From contig JADJVA010000020.1 of assembly GCA_016716765.1 (NCBI GenBank), positions 558,001-622,000 of the forward strand: DNA of 64,000 bases. Direction: 5' to 3'. This DNA comes from Bdellovibrionales bacterium. GTDB taxonomy: Bacteria; Bdellovibrionota; Bdellovibrionia; Bdellovibrionales; UBA1609. Shown piece by piece: positions 45,208-53,323 of this stretch. The position numbers were made by a program, and so were the translations under genes. Position 1 is the stretch's first letter. Every line of letters begins with the position of its first letter. The notes below the pieces were generated by a model. It was not told where the DNA came from, ran no database searches, and worked only from the letters and a program-made list of their open reading frames with translations.

Positions 45208-46509
45208 ATGAAAAATTGGATGGCCTTGAGTGGTGTTTTGCTAAGCCTATTTCTCTTTGATTCGGTGCCTACTTGGGCCTCTAATTCTCAAACGGATCCA
45301 TCTGGTTTTCGAAAAATCAAATTTGAGGACTTGCCCAATCTTGTTCTCGAAAAAAATGAAAATGTTGAAGCTGCTAAACTTCATCTGAACGCACAGAAGG
45401 ATCGAACTGGACGACTGGTTCGATCTTTCCTACCGCAAGTTTCAACCGTTGTGGGGCAGGAGCAATTCAAGGCCGGCTCTGGGTCCACTGAAAATCAAGG
45501 CTATTGGAAACTTGAAGCTACGGTCAGTCTTTATAAAGGTGGCCGTGACAAACTTGAGAACAAAATTCGAGACTCCAACTTGAATTTGTCTCAAACGCTC
45601 TTATCAGTGGAATATCAAAAGGAACTCAAAGAGGCCAGACTAGCCTATTGGAAAGTCATGGCACTCAATCAACAAATCAAAGACCGCAACGAAGCACTTA
45701 AAATAAACGAATTGAGTCTAAAATCAGCAAAGAAAAGAGCTGGTGCCGGGCTCACCACAGCTGCCGATGCGAAGCAATTTGAACTGCATCGAATTTCTCT
45801 TGAAAGAGAAGTCACAAAGTTAAAGTTGGAAAAGGATCTCAGTCTCAATCAGCTCGCTGTCGCACTTGCGCTCGATGAACACGAGAATATTGAATTGGGT
45901 TCTGAGTTTCCAAGGGTGACGTCGAAGGACCTTCAAAGCACTCAATTTTCTACGGATCAGCACCTCACTGTCAAAGCTCAAAAGGACCTTGAGAGGATTG
46001 AACAGCTAAAGGCCGATCAATCTTCAAGTTGGTGGCAACCAAAGCTCGATCTTTATGCCGGATACGGTCTGCCATCACTTTCTGACAGTTATGATCGCGC
46101 CATGAGAAGGGACAAGGAGTGGACGGCTGGTGTGAGAATGACCATTGATCTAGGACAGGGCTTCGAAGATCGAACCGAAGCTCTCGCCAGGCAGGCAGAA
46201 TCCGCTTCCTTCAGGAAAAGGGCGGCCCACGCTGTTCGTGAGGGTCAAGCTTTAAACCATGAATTGAAACATGACTTGAAGACCCTTGGTGAGCTTATCA
46301 AAACAGCCGATCAAGATGTTCAGGTGGCAGAAAGCTTTTTACAGCTAACGGAGAATGAATATAATCGCGGTGTTAAAAATGGACCTGACTTACTGGAGGC
46401 CGTTCAGAAGTACTTCGAGTTTCGAGACAAACGCACAGATTACTACCGGGATTTTTACTCCACTCAAGCTGAAATCGAGAGTTTGGTCTCAAAGGACCCT
46501 AGTCAATGA
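45208..46509 (+). CDS. TolC/CzcC-type outer-membrane efflux channel
   Basis: The 433-residue protein has a signal peptide (cleavage near TWASN) and two TolC-like halves with long helical segments (ELKEARLAYWKVMALNQQIK and EGQALNHELKHDLKTLGELI). It forms a trimeric outer-membrane channel for the RND pump. The last codons lie at the boundary of the adjacent IS605-type element, so the native C-terminus may have been altered by the insertion. Confidence 0.87.
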   Translation: MKNWMALSGVLLSLFLFDSVPTWASNSQTDPSGFRKIKFEDLPNLVLEKNENVEAAKLHLNAQKDRTGRLVRSFLPQVSTVVGQEQFKAGSGSTENQGYWKLEATVSLYKGGRDKLENKIRDSNLNLSQTLLSVEYQKELKEARLAYWKVMALNQQIKDRNEALKINELSLKSAKKRAGAGLTTAADAKQFELHRISLEREVTKLKLEKDLSLNQLAVALALDEHENIELGSEFPRVTSKDLQSTQFSTDQHLTVKAQKDLERIEQLKADQSSSWWQPKLDLYAGYGLPSLSDSYDRAMRRDKEWTAGVRMTIDLGQGFEDRTEALARQAESASFRKRAAHAVREGQALNHELKHDLKTLGELIKTADQDVQVAESFLQLTENEYNRGVKNGPDLLEAVQKYFEFRDKRTDYYRDFYSTQAEIESLVSKDPSQ

Positions 46510-46690
46510 GAATGAGAGCCATCCCTTTGGGCTCTCGAATACTGTTAGGGCGACTCCTGACTCGGTCTGGAGACCAAGCTTGGAATTTTTCCGTTCCTCT
46601 CGTTTTACTGCAACTGCTGCCAAGTGAAGTGAACCTCTCACCACTTTTCCCTTGTCGGGAATAAGTGGGAGCATCAAGCGGATGGCGTCT
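46510..46690 (-). ncRNA. Candidate omega/right-end RNA of TnpB
   Basis: TnpB proteins use a guide RNA made from the right end of the element, overlapping the 3' end of tnpB and ending in the flanking DNA. Here the 180 bases from the tnpB stop to the right end contain the hairpin at 46514-46536 and no other gene. The guide part would come from the bases immediately left of 46510, which belong to the efflux-channel gene. This is assigned from position and family knowledge only. Confidence 0.5.
46514..46536. repeat. Right-end hairpin of the IS605-type element
   Basis: GAGAGCC (46514-46520) pairs with GGCTCTC (46530-46536) around a nine-base loop, four bases after the efflux-channel stop. It fits a subterminal hairpin recognised by TnpA. 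It could also act as a terminator for the efflux operon, although no T-run follows. Confidence 0.55.
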
Positions 46691-47928
46691 CACGATGCCA
46701 CCTCAAATCTTGATGATTCCTGCTTCGCCGAGGCCATGGTTGTTGGGCGCCCTTTCGGCCGTACAACAGAGCCTTTCCTCTCCACAGGCTGATGAACGGG
46801 GTAGGACCCACCCTCGTTTTGAATATTTATTGCAGCATTGACGTCCCTATCGTGATGAATATGACATGATTCACATGTCCATTCCCGATCGGAAAGTGTG
46901 AGTTCGCTGTTCACGAACCCGCACTGATGGCACATCTTAGAACTTGGAAACCAAGTCGATATAAAATGCAAATGTTTGTCGTATTGGACAGCATACACCT
47001 TCATTATCTCAACAAGTCTTCCCCATGACTGAAACGCAATTGACTTTGCCAGTCTTCGGTTTTTCATCATGCCCTTCACATTGAGTGTCTCCATCGCCAC
47101 CACTTGGTTCTTGCGGTAGATATTGAGAGCCAATTTGTGAAGATAGTCCTCCCTTTGGAACCTTATTCTTTCGTGCAACTTTGCAAGTCGAAATCTTGTT
47201 TTTTCGTAGTTATTGGATCGATCTTCTCGTTTTTCTGACTTCTGCATATCTCGCTGGCGCTGCATCTTCTTTTGAAGTCTGCGCTTTCTGCTCTCGAGCG
47301 TTTCCAATGTCCTTGGAACCTGGATCTTCTCGCCATCACTCAGAACAATATGCTTGATGTTAAGATCCACACCAACGATCCCATCATGGGTTGAAAGAAT
47401 TTTCTCCTTCGTATTGAATTTTGTGACGATGCTGACGAAGTATCGTCCACTTGCAGTTTTAGAGATGGTGGCGGCACCGAACTTTGCACCGTCTGGAAAT
47501 TCTCTATGCACTTTCATCGGTATCCAAGTCTTGTATTTTGGAATAAATACGCAAGTTTGTCCCGACACTGATTTGATTTTTGGTTGTGGGAGTGAAAAAC
47601 TTTGCGCAGCCAACTTCTTTTTGAGTCTTGGCCTTTTACCGCGTCCTGCAAACAGATTCTGATAGGCGACATCGAGATCGTGAGTTGCAACCTGCAAGGA
47701 TTGACTTGGTACGTCACTCAGCCAGTCAATGGCTTCTTTCCAGATGAGGAGATGTTCTTGCATCTCCGTGCGAGAAAGTTTCTGTATCCCATCCGCGTAC
47801 AGCTCCTCGTTTATTTTTAGAAATTCGTTGTACACAAAACGAACCGAGCCAAATATCTTCCCTAGATGCCGTTTCTGCACCGGTGAGGGAAAAATTTCGA
47901 ATTTGTAGCGTCGTGTGAGTGGATTCAT
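46690..47928 (-). CDS. tnpB: TnpB RNA-guided nuclease of the IS605-type element
   Basis: The ATG at 47928 (after AAGGA) gives 412 residues beginning in the usual TnpB N-terminal beta region (RRYKFEIFPSPVQK). The RuvC triad is intact: D in GIVGVDLNIKH (about 188), E in VVAMETLNVKGM (about 279) and D in HHDRDVNAAINI (about 359). The zinc finger is MCHQCGF followed by CESCHI. TnpB cleaves DNA at sites complementary to its omega RNA next to a short target motif, keeping the element in place after TnpA excision. An upstream start at 47967 overlaps tnpA. Confidence 0.92.
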   Translation of the reverse strand: MNPLTRRYKFEIFPSPVQKRHLGKIFGSVRFVYNEFLKINEELYADGIQKLSRTEMQEHLLIWKEAIDWLSDVPSQSLQVATHDLDVAYQNLFAGRGKRPRLKKKLAAQSFSLPQPKIKSVSGQTCVFIPKYKTWIPMKVHREFPDGAKFGAATISKTASGRYFVSIVTKFNTKEKILSTHDGIVGVDLNIKHIVLSDGEKIQVPRTLETLESRKRRLQKKMQRQRDMQKSEKREDRSNNYEKTRFRLAKLHERIRFQREDYLHKLALNIYRKNQVVAMETLNVKGMMKNRRLAKSIAFQSWGRLVEIMKVYAVQYDKHLHFISTWFPSSKMCHQCGFVNSELTLSDREWTCESCHIHHDRDVNAAINIQNEGGSYPVHQPVERKGSVVRPKGRPTTMASAKQESSRFEVAS

Positions 47929-47955
47929 TTCCTTGTCTGTTCTATTATTAGTGTT

Positions 47956-48390
47956 ATGAAAAGTCAAATCAAAGAAAAAACGAAATTACGTGGACATTTT
48001 CACGCCGTTTACAGTCTCAACTATCACTTAGTGTTAGTAACCAAATATCGAAAAAGATGTCTCAATCCAGAGCAATTAGATTTTCTAAAGCAAGAGTTTG
48101 GTAGACTTTTTTGTGAATGGGACTGCAGACTCCTCGAGTTTAGCGGCAAAGAAGACCACGTTCATCTTCTCTTTGAAGCACACCCGGCGATGAATCTTTC
48201 AAAGCTCATCAACAACCTAAAAACCGTAAGGAGCAGACTTATTAGGAAGAAGTTTCCAGCACACCTGAAGAAATATTATTCGAAACCTGTTTTCTGGACT
48301 CGAGCCTATTGTCTCATTTCGACGGGCGGAGCGACACTTGAGGTCATAAAAAAATATGTAGAAAATCAGGAAAATGAAAAATCATCCTGA
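47956..48390 (+). CDS. tnpA: Y1 HUH transposase TnpA (IS200/IS605 family)
   Basis: The 144-residue enzyme has the HUH metal motif EDHVHLLFE (about 66-74) and catalytic tyrosine in KKYVENQ (about 133). It moves single-stranded DNA of the element using the end hairpins. It is transcribed away from tnpB; the two 5' ends abut. Slightly longer N-terminal sequence than the minimal family is seen (KEKTKLRGHFHAVYSLNYH). Confidence 0.93.
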   Translation: MKSQIKEKTKLRGHFHAVYSLNYHLVLVTKYRKRCLNPEQLDFLKQEFGRLFCEWDCRLLEFSGKEDHVHLLFEAHPAMNLSKLINNLKTVRSRLIRKKFPAHLKKYYSKPVFWTRAYCLISTGGATLEVIKKYVENQENEKSS

Positions 48391-48400
48391 TTTCAAGACC

Positions 48401-48418
48401 TCCTCCATCCATGGAGGA
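48401..48418. repeat. Left-end hairpin of the IS605-type element
   Basis: TCCTCCAT (48401-48408) and ATGGAGGA (48411-48418) form a perfect eight-base palindrome arm pair with CC between, ten bases after the tnpA stop. This is the position expected for the TnpA-recognised imperfect hairpin near the left end. Confidence 0.65.
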
Positions 48419-48570
48419 AAGTCGAGTTTCATTCATCTCCACCTAAATCAAAGATTTTAGATGGAGAATTCTGAAACGGGTTTGGTAAAAAGGCGAAACG
48501 ATTAAACTTCTGATAAGAACAATGATAGTCGTCTTTTCATTATTTCTTTCGCATTCATGGGAGAGCTTGT

Positions 48571-49740
48571 GTGTCTCATATTTTTGAAGTTTTTGTTTCT
48601 TTTGCAAGACTTGGTCTCACTTCATTCGGTGGCCCCATTGCCCATCTCAGTTATTTTCACGATGAGTTCGTCAAGCGAAAAAAGTGGATTGACGAGCCGG
48701 CTTACGCCGACCTTGTGGCGCTCTGCCAGCTCCTACCAGGTCCCGCGAGCAGTCAGGTCGGCATGGCCATTGGACTCTCGCGTGCCGGATACTTGGGAGC
48801 AATTGCCGCTTGGATGGCATTTACCGTTCCTTCAGCATTGATCCTCGTTCTATTTGGACTCGGTATCTCAAAATTTAATCCCAGTGAGTCTTGGCTTCAT
48901 GGACTTAAGATTGTTGCCGTCGCAGTTGTGGCCCAGGCCATGTGGAGGATGGCAGTTCAACTTTGTCCCGACAAAAAGAGAGCAACAGTCGCCGTTGTCG
49001 CAGCGGTCCTTGCGTCGGTGATCACATCGGCGATGGTTCAGTTATTCGTCATCTGCATCGGCGGAATCGTCGGAATTATGTATTTCCGAAAGCATCAAGA
49101 ACTGCCTCATATTCCAATGAATTCAAAAGTGAGCCAAACTGCGGGAGGAGTCCTACTCCTCTTATTTGTGACATTGCTCGTCTTTCTTCCTATGGCTGCT
49201 CTCCAAAGCCAAGATCAATCCATCAAGCTCTTTGATAGCTTTTTTCGCGCAGGATCGCTTGTTTTTGGCGGAGGCCATGTTGCTTTACCTCTTCTACAGG
49301 CTGAAGTTGTCCCAACTGGATGGGTTTCGAAAGAAATGTTTATGGCGGGATACGGCGCCGCCCAAGCTATACCCGGTCCTCTTTTTAGCTTTTCGGCCTA
49401 CCTTGGGGCCGTATCACAAGTGCAACCTTTCGGTTGGCCTGGAGCGACGATTTGCCTGATAGCCGCATTTCTACCTTCTTTTTTATTGATTGTCGGAATA
49501 CTTCCGTTTTGGGAAAAATTGAGGAAGCACAGTGAAATACGATACGCCATGCAAGGAATAAATGCTTCTGTTGTTGGTCTTTTACTTTCAGCATTCTACA
49601 ATCCGGTATGGACGAGCGCGATTTTTGACTCAAAGGATTTTGCACTGGCAGCAAGCTGTTTTCTGCTCCTTGTTTTTTGGACTGTGCCATCGTGGATCGT
49701 GGTTCTATTAGGGGCGGCAGCTGGAGGATTGCTTTTATGA
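48571..49740 (+). CDS. chrA: Chromate transporter ChrA
   Basis: The 389-residue membrane protein has the duplicated CHR domain: LGLTSFGGPIAHLSYFHDEF and CQLLPGPASSQVGMAIG in the first half, then GSLVFGGGHVALPLLQAE and GYGAAQAIPGPLFSFSAYLG in the second. It exports chromate across the inner membrane using the proton gradient. GGGAGAG precedes the GTG start. It sits just beyond the IS605-type element and is convergent with the TauE/SafE gene. Confidence 0.92.
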   Translation: MSHIFEVFVSFARLGLTSFGGPIAHLSYFHDEFVKRKKWIDEPAYADLVALCQLLPGPASSQVGMAIGLSRAGYLGAIAAWMAFTVPSALILVLFGLGISKFNPSESWLHGLKIVAVAVVAQAMWRMAVQLCPDKKRATVAVVAAVLASVITSAMVQLFVICIGGIVGIMYFRKHQELPHIPMNSKVSQTAGGVLLLLFVTLLVFLPMAALQSQDQSIKLFDSFFRAGSLVFGGGHVALPLLQAEVVPTGWVSKEMFMAGYGAAQAIPGPLFSFSAYLGAVSQVQPFGWPGATICLIAAFLPSFLLIVGILPFWEKLRKHSEIRYAMQGINASVVGLLLSAFYNPVWTSAIFDSKDFALAASCFLLLVFWTVPSWIVVLLGAAAGGLLL

Positions 49741-49794
49741 AACTGACCATGCACGACGATCGGGGATCGATTTCTTACAGAAGGTGTAGTCGGT

Positions 49795-50592
49795 CTACAA
49801 CCGAAACATCTGATCGATCAAAACAATTGACCCCACAATCAAAACAAACCACCCAAAAGCAGTCTTTAGTTTGTTCTCTGGCACACGTTTGCCAACTTTA
49901 ATGCCAACGACAATTCCCACAACTGCGATTGCAATTATGGTGAATAAAAAAGTCCACTGCACATCCATAATTTTACTAAGACTTGTGGTGAAACCAAAAA
50001 GTGAATTCAAGGCAATGACCAGTAAAGAGGTCCCAACTGCAATGCGCATGTGTAGACCAGCAAACACAATGAGTGTAGGGACAATAAGAAATCCGCCGCC
50101 AGCACCAACTAAACCCGTCAATAAGCCAACAAAAAAAGCTTTTGGAGCAATACTTAGTCCAGGACGCTTATGAGACTGAACTGAATCTAGATGTGGAGTC
50201 TTTTTTCGAATCATTGAGAACGAGGCCGCGAGCGTTAAGACTGAAAATAAGCCCATGATCACAATCTCTTTAGTGAGGACTAATCCACCCGCTTGCCAGA
50301 TTTCCTTCGGCATCATCGGCAACAACAGCGACCTTGATATATATATTCCAACAAAACTAGGAAGAGCAAAGCCTATTGCCGCAGAATAATTTACTGTATT
50401 ATATCGAAGATTGGACGTGACGCCTACTACGGCTGTGACTCCTACCACAAGCAAAGAGTATGTTGTTGCCACGATTGGATTGATTTTAAAGAAATAAACT
50501 AAAATTGGAACAGTTAAAATAGAGCCACCGCCTCCGAGCACTCCGAGTACTACTCCCATCATGGCAACGGCAAAATAGCCTAAGACTTCCAT
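49795..50592 (-). CDS. Sulfite/sulfonate exporter TauE/SafE family protein
   Basis: The ATG at 50592 gives 265 residues with eight predicted helices in two similar halves (GVVLGVLGGGGSILTVPIL and GLLTGLVGAGGGFLIVPTL), the family hallmark. The family exports sulfite, sulfonates or related sulfur anions. It overlaps the upstream YeeE/YedE gene by 13 bases and is the last gene of the sulfur operon. A longer frame from 50721 is unlikely. Confidence 0.88.
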   Translation of the reverse strand: MEVLGYFAVAMMGVVLGVLGGGGSILTVPILVYFFKINPIVATTYSLLVVGVTAVVGVTSNLRYNTVNYSAAIGFALPSFVGIYISRSLLLPMMPKEIWQAGGLVLTKEIVIMGLFSVLTLAASFSMIRKKTPHLDSVQSHKRPGLSIAPKAFFVGLLTGLVGAGGGFLIVPTLIVFAGLHMRIAVGTSLLVIALNSLFGFTTSLSKIMDVQWTFLFTIIAIAVVGIVVGIKVGKRVPENKLKTAFGWFVLIVGSIVLIDQMFRL

Positions 50593-51014
50593 ATGTACTT
50601 TTCTGTGATTCGGTATCCGTACATCCCCAAAAAAAGGGCAACTACAAAATAAAGTATTTCCAACCTTCCCGAACCAAGCGATGTAATCGCAGGGCCTGGA
50701 CAGTAACCTCCGAGTCCCCATCCAAATCCAAAAAGCGCTGAGCCCACAAGAAGCTTCGGCGAAATGTCTTTTCGAGTGGGGGTATGAAAGTGAGCGTCAA
50801 AGAGAGGTGACTTTCGGTGCCTCACCAATCTGTAGGCCCAAAAGTGAACCGCAATCGAACCGGCCATTACAAAAATCAATGAAGGATCCCACGCAAACAC
50901 ATTTAAAAAGCCAATCACCTTTTGAGGCTGAGTCATACCTGATACACCCAGGCCTAATGCAAAAATTAGCCCTACTACAAAAGAAGTTGCGACTCTATTC
51001 GACTTCTTCTTCAC
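50580..51014 (-). CDS. YeeE/YedE (DUF6691) family membrane protein, half subunit 2
   Basis: The 144-residue protein has four to five membrane helices and the motif FGWGLGGYCPGPAI with the conserved cysteine used for thiosulfate or sulfur handling. It is the second half of the split YeeE/YedE transporter. The first half (51011-51424) overlaps it by four bases. It probably imports or exports sulfur compounds such as thiosulfate. Confidence 0.85.
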   Translation of the reverse strand: MKKKSNRVATSFVVGLIFALGLGVSGMTQPQKVIGFLNVFAWDPSLIFVMAGSIAVHFWAYRLVRHRKSPLFDAHFHTPTRKDISPKLLVGSALFGFGWGLGGYCPGPAITSLGSGRLEILYFVVALFLGMYGYRITEKYIWKS

Positions 51015-51424
51015 CGTGCACCTCTTAAAAAGCTAGCTGTCAAAATACCTACGGCGATAAAAGTTAAGGTTGCAAGTATAGATCTAACTGACATGCGGCT
51101 GATACCACATACGCCGTGACCGCTGGTGCAACCACTCCCCATGATAGTTCCAAACCCCACGACAAAACCTGCTGCGATCACTTGCCACACATCTCCGTGC
51201 AGTTCCGAAGCAAAAGCCTGTGGATAAATCTGATACAAAATGACTCCACCTGCAACGAGTCCAGACACAAACGCCACCCGCCAAGACATATCACCTTTAG
51301 AGTAGCTGAGGAGCCCGTTTGCAATACCACTGATTCCAGTCACGCGCCCGTTGAAAATCAGCATCATAGACACCGCAATTCCAATAAGTGATCCACCGAC
51401 AAGAGGAAGTATAAACGCTTCCAT
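51011..51424 (-). CDS. YeeE/YedE family membrane protein, half subunit 1
   Basis: The 137-residue protein contains MGSGCTSGHGVCGISR, the family's two-cysteine loop that in YeeE passes thiosulfate sulfur through the membrane, plus four helices. It overlaps subunit 2 by four bases. Its ATG lies a few bases after the rhodanese stop codon. Confidence 0.87.
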   Translation of the reverse strand: MEAFILPLVGGSLIGIAVSMMLIFNGRVTGISGIANGLLSYSKGDMSWRVAFVSGLVAGGVILYQIYPQAFASELHGDVWQVIAAGFVVGFGTIMGSGCTSGHGVCGISRMSVRSILATLTFIAVGILTASFLRGAR

Positions 51425-51426
51425 GC

Positions 51427-52368
51427 CTATTTCCTTTCAACGGCATAACCGAGTTCATTCCAGCGAATCATTCCACCAGTCATGTTAGAGGAGAACTTAA
51501 ATCCCATCTGTTTACTTAGCAAGGTCGCTTGGCCGGATCTGGCGCCACTACGGCATACAAAAACTATTTCTTCGGACTTATCTGCATTTCGCAAAAGTCT
51601 TGCAAGCTATCACCGAGAGTTACAAGCCTTGCATTAGGTATATGCCCCAGCTCATTATTAAATTCCTCCGGCCTTCTCACATCAACGATCAAGAGGTTAT
51701 TAAAACAAGTACTTACTTTTTCCGGCGTTACCTCTGGCACTCCATCTACCGTTTGTGGATGCAAGAGTCTCTCTTCAACGGAATTCTTTTTTCCACACCC
51801 TAAATTGGCGGGTACCGCCTCATGAATTTTTTTGGGGTTCGCAAGTTTTAATTCACTCATCGTTTTAATGAATTCATCTTTGCTTTTATTAACACCGATA
51901 CGTAAAAAGTGCAGACGATGATCCCATCTGAAAATCCGTTCGTCCTGTACCACGAATCAAAAGAGCGTCCCCGGTAAACACTTTGCCATCGCAGTAAAAA
52001 CTCATACAGCTATTGGTGTGCCCAGGAGTAGCAAGAGCTGTAATTTTGTAATTACCAAACTGCAACTCCTGCTCATTATCAAGTGGTATGTCCACACAAT
52101 CAACATTTGCACTTTGGCTTACGGCCGACTTCGCATTGGTCAATTTTCTTAGCTCCCCGGAACCAGTAATGTGATCGGCATGAATGTGTGTGTCTAAAAT
52201 ATATTTCAACTTTAGCCCAAGCTCACTCATAAGCTTCATGTCTCGATCAACAGTTTCAAGAACGGTATCAATAAGCACTGCCTCTTTCGTTTCTGGATCG
52301 GCTAGTAAATATGTATACGTTGAAGTCTCAGGTTCAAACATTTGTCTAAAAATAATTTCATTTTTCAT
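51427..52368 (-). pseudogene. Persulfide dioxygenase-rhodanese fusion, broken by an internal deletion and a frameshift
   Basis: The N-terminal half is a metallo-beta-lactamase-fold persulfide dioxygenase (THIHADHITG at about residue 61, TPGHTNSC, FTGDALLIRGTGRTD). After GRTDF the frame changes and about 35-40 codons are missing, including the region holding a late metal-binding His of the usual HDY motif. It then continues in another frame with KSKDEFIKTMSELKL and VPANLGCG. A rhodanese domain follows (LLIVDVRRPEEFN, then after a one-base loss near 51595, IVFVCRSGARSGQATLL with the catalytic Cys). Such fusions oxidise glutathione persulfide and pass sulfur on. Probably one gene with sequence errors or real lesions. 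Confidence 0.75.
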
Positions 52369-52374
52369 AATAAA

Positions 52375-52731
52375 TTAATCCTCTTGAACATTTAAAATAT
52401 TGCTGATCGCTTTTTAAGTTCGGTTTTTGGCACCATGCCTGTTGCCATACTGGGCTCACCCTCTTTGGGTATAAACAAAATGCTTGGAATACTTTGATAC
52501 CAAATGCCCTGGCCAACTCAGGACTCGCCTCAGTATCTACTTTATAAATGTGTAACTTCCCTGGTACTCACGTGAAAGCTCCTCTAATATCGGTGACAAC
52601 GCTTTGCAGGGACCACACCAGTCTGCATAAAAATCAATAATTGCGGGCAAATCCCCTTCGTACTTCCACTCTTTTTCCGCCTCATAATTGAACACCTTAG
52701 TTTTGAAAGTACTTTCGTTGAGTTCTTCCAT
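52375..52731 (-). pseudogene. Thioredoxin, frameshifted three times
   Basis: The N-terminus is a clear thioredoxin: PAIIDFYADWCGPCKALSPI with the WCGPC active site. The first frame stops after YTFIK, but the homology continues in other frames: LHIYKVDTEASPELARAFGI, then SIPSILFIPKEGEPSMATG, then ISNILNVQED ending at the stop 52377-52375. Each break is one missing base in a homopolymer (G, A, A). The corrected length is about 119 residues. It is the first gene of the sulfur operon, six bases ahead of the dioxygenase gene, and probably reduces its persulfide products. Confidence 0.8.
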
Positions 52732-52844
52732 ATTCCACCCCCTTCTTTATATTATTGTATTGTGATATTGTAATATGTCAAGAGGTAATGACGTATTTAA
52801 TTATTAGGAGGCCAGATGGTATTTAAAACTGTTTCAATTTCAAA
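52732..52844. promoter_or_regulatory. Divergent promoter region between the ArsR-type regulator and the sulfur operon
   Basis: The 113-base gap is AT-rich, with ATTGTATTGTGATATTGTAA containing ATATTA and TAATAT arms around 52750-52780. ArsR-type regulators usually bind an AT-rich dyad overlapping the promoter. The dyad is imperfect, so the operator is proposed only from position. Confidence 0.4.
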
Positions 52845-53119
52845 ATGGAGGACAAATGTGAGCTAGTCGCAGGTCTATTGAGAGCCCTCTCTCACCCACA
52901 ACGCCTCATGATATTGGGCCATCTTATTCAAGGAAAGAAAACTGTCACTGAGCTGCAAAATCTTTGCGGAATTTCACAATCTCAACTTTCTCAATTTTTA
53001 GGAAGAATGAAATTAGAAGGTTTGCTGGATTGTGACCGAAAAGGGAGATTTCAATACTACTCAGTGAGTGATAAAAAATCATAAAACTTATCCAATCCAT
53101 ACAGACCATTTACTGTTAA
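52845..53119 (+). CDS. ArsR/SmtB-family regulator, probably persulfide-sensing (frameshift at the end)
   Basis: The domain is a compact winged helix (RALSHPQRLMILGHLIQGKK, LCGISQSQLSQFLGRMK as recognition helix). The first frame stops at 53084 after a run of six A; adding one A restores a natural C-terminus ending in TIYC and stopping at 53119. The cysteine near the N-terminus (DKCELVAG) and at the C-terminus (TIYC) are where BigR/SqrR/CstR-like persulfide sensors carry their thiols. It is divergent from the sulfur operon, which it likely controls. Confidence 0.75.
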
Positions 53120-53170
53120 CAAAATAACTATTGCGCGTCTAATTTGCAGGTTAAAGTTGGAGGTTTAATT

Positions 53171-53244
53171 TGGAGGTGGCGGCCGGATTCGAACCGGCGT
53201 TCACGGATTTGCAGTCCGGTGCCTAGCCACTTGGCTACGCCACC
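53171..53244 (-). tRNA. tRNA-Cys (anticodon GCA)
   Basis: The minus strand folds into a complete cloverleaf. The acceptor stem is GGTGGCG with CGCCACC, followed by T and an encoded CCA (TGG on the plus strand at 53171-53173). The anticodon loop ACTGCAAAT gives anticodon GCA, and the TTCGAAT T-loop is present. Length is 74 bases including CCA. It is not next to any other tRNA gene. Confidence 0.96.
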
Positions 53245-53323
53245 TCACCAGGAACATGAAGATTGGATAAAATCAAATCTGCCTCCAAAACTCAAGTCCT
53301 ATTCAATGGATCGGATAAGTTGC

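Larger units (their letters stand above)
46505..48425. mobile_element. IS605-type insertion sequence with divergent tnpA and tnpB
   Basis: The element carries a plus-strand tnpA and a minus-strand tnpB with abutting 5' ends, the layout of IS605, with subterminal hairpins at both sides and no inverted terminal repeats. The tnpB-side (right) end lies within a few bases of the efflux-channel stop codon; the tnpA-side (left) end is near 48425. Exact cleavage sites cannot be fixed without an empty-site sequence. All catalytic residues of both proteins are present, so it may be active. Confidence 0.85.

Noticed and set aside
46514..46536. Terminator of the efflux operon
   Set aside because: The hairpin has no following T-run and sits exactly where an IS605-type right-end hairpin is expected; kept as an IS feature instead.
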